From Pseudomonadota bacterium (GTDB lineage: Bacteria > Pseudomonadota > Gammaproteobacteria > Steroidobacterales > Steroidobacteraceae): DNA of 13,719 nucleotides. The first letter of the stretch is position 1. The number at the start of each line of letters is the position of its first letter. Where the stretch lies: positions 1 through 13,719 of the forward strand of contig JAKAFQ010000042.1 of the NCBI GenBank assembly GCA_021817875.1. The letters run 5' to 3'. A program made the translations under genes and the position numbers. This document shows positions 1-5,545 of this stretch, in pieces. The notes beneath the pieces were generated by a model, which was not told where the DNA came from, did not search any database, and worked only from the letters and a program-made list of their open reading frames with translations.

Positions 1-633
1 CGCTACATCCTCACGACGAACTCCGGCGAGGTCTGGGCGATCTTCCTCGCGCCGTTTCTGGGACTGCCGGTACCGTTGCTGCCGCTGCAGATCCTGTGGA
101 TCAATCTGGTGACCGACAGCCTGCCCGGCATCGCCCTGACGTCCGAGCCCGCCGAGCCGGACCTGATGAGCCGGCCGCCGCGCCCCCCCTCGGACAGCCT
201 GTTTGCGCGCGGTCTCGGCACCCACGCCTTCGTGTTCGGCATACTGATGGCCGCACTGATCCTGGCGATCGAGGCCGTGGAGCGGCATGCGGGTTCCGAT
301 GCCTGGCGCACCTCGGCATTCACCGCGCTGTGCTTCACACAACTCGGACACGTGCTCGCCATTCGCTCCGAACACGTCTCGATATTCCGCCTCAAGCTCC
401 TGGGCAATGTGCCGCTGCTGCTCGCGGTGCTGACGGCAGTCGCGCTGCAACTGCTCGTCGTCTATGCGCCGGCGCTGCGTCCGCTGTTCGCAACCGTGGC
501 GCTCAGCGCCGCGCAGCTCGGCCTGTGCGTGGGCGCGGCGCTGGTGATTCTCATGGCCGTCGAGCTCGAGAAATGGCTGCGGCGGCGCGCCGAGCCGGAC
601 CGGGCGGGCCCTTCGGTCCAGGCGCCCCGATGA
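1..633 (+). CDS. P-type cation (calcium-type) ATPase, C-terminal part, 5' truncated by window
   Basis: The reading frame is open from base 1, so only the last 210 residues are visible. The catalytic P, N and A domains and helix M4 lie upstream. What remains is the C-terminal membrane domain (Cation_ATPase_C type). The stretch LPLQILWINLVTDSLPGIAL is the M5-M6 hallmark of type II (calcium/SERCA-like) pumps; the N and D of NLVTD correspond to cation-site residues in the family. The loop with SEPAEPDLMSRPPRPP is also typical, and about four hydrophobic helices follow. Family members move Ca2+ or a related cation out of the cytoplasm using ATP. The gene ends in a TGA that overlaps the ATG of a CaCA exchanger, so both are probably translated from one mRNA as a cation-efflux pair. 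Ca2+ rather than Mn2+ or Na+ specificity is inference. Confidence 0.9.
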   Translation, partial: RYILTTNSGEVWAIFLAPFLGLPVPLLPLQILWINLVTDSLPGIALTSEPAEPDLMSRPPRPPSDSLFARGLGTHAFVFGILMAALILAIEAVERHAGSDAWRTSAFTALCFTQLGHVLAIRSEHVSIFRLKLLGNVPLLLAVLTAVALQLLVVYAPALRPLFATVALSAAQLGLCVGAALVILMAVELEKWLRRRAEPDRAGPSVQAPR

Positions 634-1643
634 ACGCGGCGCTGATGACCTGGCTGAGCGGTTACGGCATCGCGTTGCCCGTGGTGATATTCGTGACCGC
701 CGCCGTCATGGTCTTTCTCAGCGGCTCGCGGCTCACCCGCCATGCCGATGCGATCGCGGGCGCAAGCGGCCTCGGCCACCTGTGGATCGGTGTGCTGCTG
801 CTCTCGGCCAGCACGTCGCTGCCGGAACTGGTGACCGATGTGTACGCGAGCGCGCTGCGTGCGCCGAACCTCGGCATCGGCGACATCATGGGATCGTCGC
901 TGTCGAACATGTTGTTTCTGGCGCTGCTCGACCTGCTGTATGCGCGCCGGCGCCTGCTCGACCATATCCGGCGCGACCACATCATGATCGGGGCCCTCGC
1001 CATCATCCTCACCGCGCTGGCCGGTGCGGCCATCGCCTCTCACGGCTGGGGACGGGTCGGGCGCGTCGGCACCGCAACGCTGCTCATCGTGCTGTGTTTT
1101 CTGATCGGCATGCGCGCCGTGCGTGCCGAGCAGCCCGAGGCGGCGCCTCCTGAGCAGCTGTCGCTCGGGTCGACGGGCCGCACCGTGCTGCGCAGGGGCC
1201 TCACCGGCTTCGCGCTCGCCACGGCGGCGCTCGCGCTCGTCTCTGCGCTGCTGGTATTGAGCGCCAAGGCGCTCGCGCGCACCAGCGGCCTCGATGAGAC
1301 ATTCGTGGGAACATTTCTCGTTGGACTGTCCACCTCGCTTCCCGAAGGTGTTGCCACCGTCGCCGCGGTACGCCTCGGTGCCGTGGATCTCGCCGTCGCC
1401 AACATTTTCGGCAGCAATGCCTTTAACCTGTGCATCATTCTGCCGATGGATCTCGCCTCCCCCACCGGTCCGGTGTTGCATCAGGCCGCGCCCGAGACGC
1501 TCCTCGCCGCATTCCTGGCGATCACCGCCATCGCGCTCGGTTTGCTGCGCATTCTGACGCCGCGCGGCCGTTCGATCGGTCCCTGGCGTCCCGAGAGCGT
1601 GCTGCTCGTATCGGTCTACTGCGCGGCGATCTGGCTGCTCTAG
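630..1643 (+). CDS. Sodium/calcium exchanger family (CaCA) membrane antiporter
   Basis: A 337-residue inner-membrane protein with about ten hydrophobic helices and the two inverted alpha-repeats that define the CaCA family. Repeat 1 carries STSLPEL (Glu66) followed by GDIMGSSLSN. Repeat 2 carries STSLPEG (Glu239) followed by ANIFGSNAFN. In known exchangers the two SLPE glutamates lie at the ion site. Repeat 1 has GSS where repeat 2 and most relatives have GSN. The length fits prokaryotic YrbG-like exchangers (about 310-360 residues). The start ATG at 630 overlaps the stop of the upstream P-type ATPase as ATGA, which indicates translational coupling; no strong Shine-Dalgarno is seen. Together the two genes look like an ATP-driven plus ion-gradient-driven cation efflux unit. 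Substrate (Ca2+ or another divalent cation, against Na+ or H+) is not proved by sequence. Confidence 0.92.
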   Translation: MNAALMTWLSGYGIALPVVIFVTAAVMVFLSGSRLTRHADAIAGASGLGHLWIGVLLLSASTSLPELVTDVYASALRAPNLGIGDIMGSSLSNMLFLALLDLLYARRRLLDHIRRDHIMIGALAIILTALAGAAIASHGWGRVGRVGTATLLIVLCFLIGMRAVRAEQPEAAPPEQLSLGSTGRTVLRRGLTGFALATAALALVSALLVLSAKALARTSGLDETFVGTFLVGLSTSLPEGVATVAAVRLGAVDLAVANIFGSNAFNLCIILPMDLASPTGPVLHQAAPETLLAAFLAITAIALGLLRILTPRGRSIGPWRPESVLLVSVYCAAIWLL

Positions 1644-1733
1644 CCGCGCCAACGGACGCCGTACGCAGCCCGGGCAACATCCGCGGCAGATCAACGGGAC
1701 GCCGAGGCCGGCCGCCGCGAACGGCCCGAGCAT

Positions 1734-1762
1734 TTGCATGGCCCGACCCGCGCGCGTACACT
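1734..1762 (+). promoter_or_regulatory. Predicted sigma70 promoter of the cobalamin operon
   Basis: A -35 element TTGCAT (1734-1739) and a -10 element TACACT (1757-1762) are separated by exactly 17 bases. Transcription would start near 1769, just before the riboswitch aptamer, which is the position expected for its promoter. This is a visual match in GC-rich DNA and has no experimental support. Confidence 0.6.
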
Positions 1763-1768
1763 GCGGTC

Positions 1769-1980
1769 CGTCTCGGGTGCCCGCGGGAAATCCGATCCCC
1801 GGGTGAAACGGGAAGCCGGTGCGCATTCAGCCGCTGAATGCAATGCCGGCGCTGCCCACGCAACGGTAAGCGAGCCGCAGAGCGCGAACAGCCACTGTGC
1901 CGGTCGGGCACGGGAAGGGGCGCTCCGCAGGACGACAGGTCCACTCGTGAGCCCGGAGACCGGCCGGAGACCTGATACTG
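1769..1980 (+). promoter_or_regulatory. Cobalamin (adenosylcobalamin-type) riboswitch
   Basis: The conserved core elements of the cobalamin aptamer occur in the correct order. GAAACGGGAAGCCGGTG is at 1805-1821. A perfect 8-bp hairpin (GCATTCAG/CTGAATGC) is at 1823-1841. The near-invariant GCTGCCCACGCAACGGTAA is at 1851-1869. GCCACTGTGC, a GTGCC/GGCAC hairpin and GGGAAGG follow at 1891-1919. The B12 box GAGCCCGGAGACC is at 1949-1961, and CAGGTC (1936-1941) can pair with GACCTG (1969-1974). The RNA binds coenzyme B12 and normally represses the downstream genes. It sits between a promoter-like sequence and the BtuM-type gene at 2124, so that gene and probably cbiA and the BtuF-like gene are under B12 feedback. 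The exact ends of helix P1 are approximate. Confidence 0.94.
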
Positions 1981-2010
1981 GCGACTCGCGTTGGGCGATG
2001 TCAGACCGTC

Positions 2011-2040
2011 TGCGATACCCCGGTCGCACTGCGTATCGCA
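2011..2040 (+). promoter_or_regulatory. Hairpin downstream of the aptamer; candidate expression platform
   Basis: TGCGATAC (2011-2018) and GTATCGCA (2033-2040) form a perfect 8-bp stem with a 14-base loop, about 50 bases after the B12 box. In many cobalamin riboswitches a hairpin at this place pairs through its loop with aptamer loop L5 (L13 kissing) and transmits the signal. No U-tract follows, so it is not an obvious terminator. The start codon lies 84 bases further on with an exposed AGGAG at 2113-2117. The assignment as expression platform is inference. Confidence 0.45.
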
Positions 2041-2123
2041 ACCTTCTGTTCGGACCCCTCGCCTGTCGTCCGCGGTCAATCGCATCGTACGTGGTGTGCG
2101 TTCGGCAACGGCAGGAGTCCCTC

Positions 2124-2702
2124 ATGCTCGATCCCAAGTCGTCCCGTTATCTCGCTTTCGCGCTGCTCGCCCTGACGATGGCCGCCACGCGCTTCGGCGG
2201 CCACAGCGGCACGGCCTGGGCGCCGCCCGACGCGTCGTGGGCGGTGTTCTTCCTCGCGGGCTTCTACCTTGCCGGCGAGTGGCGCTGGGCATTGGCGGCG
2301 CTGCTGTTCGAGGCGGTTGCGATCGACTTTGCGGCGATCCGCCACGGGCTCAGCAACTACTGTCTGACGGCGGCCTACTGGTTCATCGTCCCCGCCTATG
2401 CGGTGCTCTGGCTCGGCGGGGCATGGCTGCGCCGCCGGTACCAGCGGGTCCCGCGCGACCTTGGCAGGCTCGCGATCAGTCTCGCGCTGTCGGTCACCGT
2501 GTGCTTCCTGCTGACTCAGGGAAGCTTCTACTGGCTCGGCGCTCGCATCGCATCCCCGAGCGTCTCGGGATGGTGGTCCAATTTCCTCGGCTGGTACGGT
2601 GTCTTCCTGGCCGTTTCCGCCGGGTATGTCGGCTTTGCGGCAACCGGGCACCTCTTGCTCACACGCCGGACTGCGGCGTCGGCGCATCGGCTCACACGTT
2701 GA
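2124..2702 (+). CDS. btuM: BtuM-type cobalamin transporter (ECF S-component-like membrane protein)
   Basis: A 192-residue protein with about six hydrophobic helices and no signal peptide, the first gene after a cobalamin riboswitch. It matches my memory of the BtuM family, small inner-membrane vitamin B12 transporters of Gram-negative bacteria with the fold of ECF S-components. The features are His27 in RFGGHSG, PDASWAVFFLAGFYL, Asp68 in AIDFAA, then Cys80 and Tyr85 in SNYCLTAAY, and GSFYWLGAR (Arg141). In the Thiobacillus denitrificans BtuM studied structurally, a cysteine at the same position coordinates cobalt and promotes decyanation of cyanocobalamin. The start ATG at 2124 has AGGAG at 2113-2117; the longer frame upstream would run through the riboswitch and is rejected. 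No ECF ATPase or T-component is nearby. A generic 'cobalamin ABC transporter' label would refer to the same family. The role as cobalamin importer is inferred from family and riboswitch. Confidence 0.85.
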   Translation: MLDPKSSRYLAFALLALTMAATRFGGHSGTAWAPPDASWAVFFLAGFYLAGEWRWALAALLFEAVAIDFAAIRHGLSNYCLTAAYWFIVPAYAVLWLGGAWLRRRYQRVPRDLGRLAISLALSVTVCFLLTQGSFYWLGARIASPSVSGWWSNFLGWYGVFLAVSAGYVGFAATGHLLLTRRTAASAHRLTR

Positions 2703-2893
2703 CACGCCGTGACAGGGGAGGATACGGGTGCCTGGTCGCAAGCGGCCGCGCGGCAGTCGGTCGTGGTGTCGGAACCGGCCGACCCTGAAAAGATGCCCGA
2801 ACGGACCGTCAGGATCACGCCGATGTGCACGGTGACGCACGCGGCGGTCGCCGCGCCGGGCGGGCAGACTCCCGAGGCCTGGAGCCGGGCGCC

Positions 2894-4192
2894 ATGCTGA
2901 GCACGCAGGCGGCGGCGGTGCTCATCAGCGCCGCGGCCTCCGGTCAGGGCAAGACCACCGTGACGGCGGCGCTCGCCCGCCATGCCAGGGCCCACGGCAG
3001 ACGGGTGCGCGTGTTCAAGGTCGGCCCTGACTTCATCGATCCGATGATTCTCGCGCGAGCGTCGGGCCAGCCCGTCTACCAGCTCGATCTATGGATGGGA
3101 GGGCTCGCGCACTGCCGTCATCTCCTCTACCAGGCCGCCCGGGAAACCGATCTGGTGCTGGTCGAAGGGGTGATGGGACTCTACGACGGCACTCCCTCGA
3201 GCGCCGCGCTCGCCCGAGAATTCGGCCTGCCGCTGGTGCTGGTCATCGACGGCAGCGCCATGGCACAGACCTTCGGGGCGCTCGCGCTCGGGCTCAGCGC
3301 CTATTGTCCCGGGCTGACGATTCACGGCGTCGTGGCGAATCGTGTGGCGGGTGACCGGCACGCCGCCCTGCTCGCCGAGAGTCTGGCCGGACCGGCCGCA
3401 GGCATCGCCTTTCTGGGGGCGCTGCGCGCAGATCGAGCGCTCGAAATTCCTGATCGCCACCTGGGGCTGGTACAGGCCGCGGAGATCGCTGATCTCGATG
3501 AACGGCTCGACCACGCGGCGCAGGCGCTCGCGGCAGGCGTGCGGCTCGATGCGATTCCGCAGGTGAGGTTCGACGCCGATCCCGCCCTCGAGCCGCCGCC
3601 GCTGCTCGCCGGCGTGCGCATCGCCGTGGCGCAGGACGCGGCGTTCTCTTTCGTGTATCCGGCCAACCTCGATCTGCTGCGGGCCATGGGCGCAACCCTC
3701 AGCGGTTTCTCGCCGTTGCACGACGCGGACATCCCGCCCGCCGATGCTCTCTACCTGCCCGGCGGCTATCCGGAGCTGCATGCCGAGCGGCTGAGCGCCA
3801 ACCGGGCGCTGCACGAGGCGCTGCGCCGTCACGTCGGGGCCGGCAAACCCGTGTTGGCCGAATGCGGCGGCATGATGCTGCTGTTCGAGCGGCTCGTGGA
3901 CCTGCAGGGCCGGAGCCACACGCTGGCCGGAGTATTGCCCGGCGAGACGGCGATGCAACCGAGACTGCAGGCGCTCGCGCTCCAGAGCATCGAGCTGGCG
4001 CAGGGTGAGCTGCGCGGGCACAGCTTCCATCATTCGCGCCTGCATACGGCGGTGCGCCCGGATCGGCACGCCCGCACCCAGCAGGGAGGGGTCGGCGAAG
4101 CGCTGTTCCGTCAAGGCGCCCTGACCGCGAGCTACCTTCATTTCTACCTGCCGTCGAATCCCCGAGCCGCCGCGGCGCTGTTTCTGCCATGA
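2894..4192 (+). CDS. cbiA: Cobyrinate a,c-diamide synthase (CbiA/CobB)
   Basis: This cytoplasmic enzyme of cobalamin synthesis uses ATP and glutamine to amidate the a and c carboxylates of (hydrogeno)cobyrinic acid. At 432 residues it has the usual length. The N-terminal synthetase domain has the P-loop GQGKTT (17-22), KVGPDFIDP and EGVMGLYDG, all signatures of the family. The C-terminal class I glutamine amidotransferase domain has LPGGYPELHAERL, the nucleophile Cys324 in AECGGMM and the histidine region GHSFHHSR (376-383), and ends with SYLHFYLPSNP. The start at 2894 follows GGAG at 2881-2884; an in-frame extension to 2825 has no family-like sequence. It lies 191 bases after btuM in the same direction and is probably co-regulated by the riboswitch. 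Other corrin-ring genes are absent here, so it may serve salvage of under-amidated corrinoids or complement a pathway elsewhere. The aerobic or anaerobic route cannot be told. Confidence 0.95.
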   Translation: MLSTQAAAVLISAAASGQGKTTVTAALARHARAHGRRVRVFKVGPDFIDPMILARASGQPVYQLDLWMGGLAHCRHLLYQAARETDLVLVEGVMGLYDGTPSSAALAREFGLPLVLVIDGSAMAQTFGALALGLSAYCPGLTIHGVVANRVAGDRHAALLAESLAGPAAGIAFLGALRADRALEIPDRHLGLVQAAEIADLDERLDHAAQALAAGVRLDAIPQVRFDADPALEPPPLLAGVRIAVAQDAAFSFVYPANLDLLRAMGATLSGFSPLHDADIPPADALYLPGGYPELHAERLSANRALHEALRRHVGAGKPVLAECGGMMLLFERLVDLQGRSHTLAGVLPGETAMQPRLQALALQSIELAQGELRGHSFHHSRLHTAVRPDRHARTQQGGVGEALFRQGALTASYLHFYLPSNPRAAAALFLP

Positions 4193-4406
4193 GAGCCGCT
4201 GCCCCCCGGTCCGGGGCTTCGGACACGGCCACGATCCGGCCAGGAGCTTCACTACGACGCTGGGCTCAGGGCACGGGTCCGGGCTCACTCCGCGGCGCCG
4301 GCACCGCGAGGCCCGGCCGAACGCCGCGTCCCTCCCTGACCCGTCGGCACCGGTACCGCAACCGGCCTGACGTACACGGCGGGAGGTATCGGCCGGAGGA
4401 CGCAGC

Positions 4407-5234
4407 ATGAGCGCGCCCGGTCAGAGCGGACCGCGACGCATCGTCTGCCTGACCGAGGAGACCACTGAGACGCTGTACCGGCTCGGAGAACAGCAGCGCA
4501 TCGTCGGAATCTCGGGTTTTACCGTGCGCCCCGCGCAGGCCCGCCGTGAAAAGCCCAGGGTCTGCGGATTCACGAGCGCAAAAATCGAGCGCATCGTCGC
4601 GCTCAAACCCGACCTCGTGCTCGGCTTCTCCGATCTGCAGGCGGGCATCGCCACCGAGCTGATCCGCGCCGGGATCGAAGTGCACATTTTCAATCAGCGC
4701 AGCGTCGAGGAAATCCTCGAATTCATCGGCATGCTCGGACGGATGATCGGGCTGCCGCGGCGCGCCCAGGCGCTCGTCGGTCAGCTGCGCAGCGGAATCG
4801 AAAATGCACGACGCGCGGCATCGCGTCTGCCCTGCCACCCGCGTGTCTATTTTGAGGAATGGGACCAGCCGCTGATCAGTGGCATCCGCTGGACCGCCGA
4901 ACTGATCACCATCGCCGGGGGCGAGGACTGTTTTCCGGAGCTGTCCGTCCAGCCCGGCGCGCAGCAGCGCATCATCGCCGATCCGTCCGAAGTCGTGCGG
5001 CGCGCTCCGGAGGTGCTGATCGCCTCCTGGTGCGGAAAGAAATTCAATCCCGCCCATGTGCTCGAGCGCCCCGGCTGGGCCTCCATCCCCGCACTGCGGG
5101 ATCGCAGACTGTTCGAGATCAAGTCCTGCGACATCCTGCAGCCGGGTCCTGCGGCCCTCACGGATGGACTTCGTCAGCTGCGGACCATCATCGCGGACTG
5201 CGCGCATCAGATGGCGCGCGGGCAACGCGGCTGA
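4407..5234 (+). CDS. BtuF-like cobalamin-binding protein lacking a signal peptide
   Basis: A 275-residue member of the periplasmic-binding-protein-like family (Peripla_BP_2) that includes BtuF and iron-siderophore binders. The N-lobe begins RRIVCLTEETTETLYRLGE, followed by KPRVCGFTSAKIERIVALKPDLVLGF. A long linking helix and a C-lobe with EEWDQPLISGIRWTAELI and AGGEDCF follow, as in corrinoid-binding relatives. ATG 4407 has GGAGG at 4395-4399. An in-frame TGA at 4368-4370, with no other start between, rules out an N-terminal extension. The protein therefore has no signal peptide or lipobox and should stay in the cytoplasm, unlike classical BtuF. It lies 214 bases after cbiA in the same direction. 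BtuCD genes are not present. Corrinoid as ligand is inferred from context; a heme or siderophore ligand is the alternative. Confidence 0.84.
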   Translation: MSAPGQSGPRRIVCLTEETTETLYRLGEQQRIVGISGFTVRPAQARREKPRVCGFTSAKIERIVALKPDLVLGFSDLQAGIATELIRAGIEVHIFNQRSVEEILEFIGMLGRMIGLPRRAQALVGQLRSGIENARRAASRLPCHPRVYFEEWDQPLISGIRWTAELITIAGGEDCFPELSVQPGAQQRIIADPSEVVRRAPEVLIASWCGKKFNPAHVLERPGWASIPALRDRRLFEIKSCDILQPGPAALTDGLRQLRTIIADCAHQMARGQRG

Positions 5235-5545
5235 ACGGGCCCTGCTTGCCATGAGCGAGCCTGCTCTACGGTGACGCAGGTCCGCTGCCGCCCCCAACGG
5301 CCAGACGATCCCGTGCGTGCGCCGGGACGGCGCGGCAAGGCGCGGAATACTTCCGGCAAAAGTGTGACGGGGTTCTCGGAATGAAGGCGTACGCCGGGGT
5401 GCCTATCCGGTGCGTCGGCGTAACGCCGATACAGCGCAGGATGGCGCGATCGCCGTCCACCCGCACCGTACCTCCGGGCCACGTCAGAACCACACGGCAG
5501 CTCCATTTGAATACGCGTCTCCGGTCGGCCGAATCCGCCGACCCG
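5235..5545. other. Intergenic region before the GGDEF-EAL gene
   Basis: If the GGDEF-EAL gene starts at 5546, these 311 bases hold no convincing gene. An in-frame extension back to ATG 5381 exists, but its 55 residues are arginine- and proline-rich and look like translated noncoding DNA. A short hairpin with a 6-bp stem (TCGGCG/CGCCGA) and loop TAA lies at 5415-5429 and could be an operator or leader structure. No clear promoter, terminator or riboswitch was found. Confidence 0.5.

Noticed and set aside
462..1826. Long minus-strand open frame opposite the exchanger
   Set aside because: Translation is arginine-, glutamine- and histidine-rich without any domain, while the plus strand encodes a clear membrane exchanger; an antisense shadow of GC-rich codons.
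2709..2900. Possible small gene between btuM and cbiA (GTG start, 63 codons)
   Set aside because: No resemblance to CbtB, BtuR or other B12 proteins, overlaps the cbiA start and has unremarkable composition; treated as spacer.
4193..4406. Possible second riboswitch or terminator between cbiA and the BtuF-like gene
   Set aside because: No B12 box or GCAACGGTAA-like core; the CCCC/GGGG dyad near 4204 has a short loop and no U-tract.
3089..4408. Minus-strand frame of 439 codons opposite cbiA
   Set aside because: No recognisable motif; cbiA on the plus strand has all family signatures across the same region.
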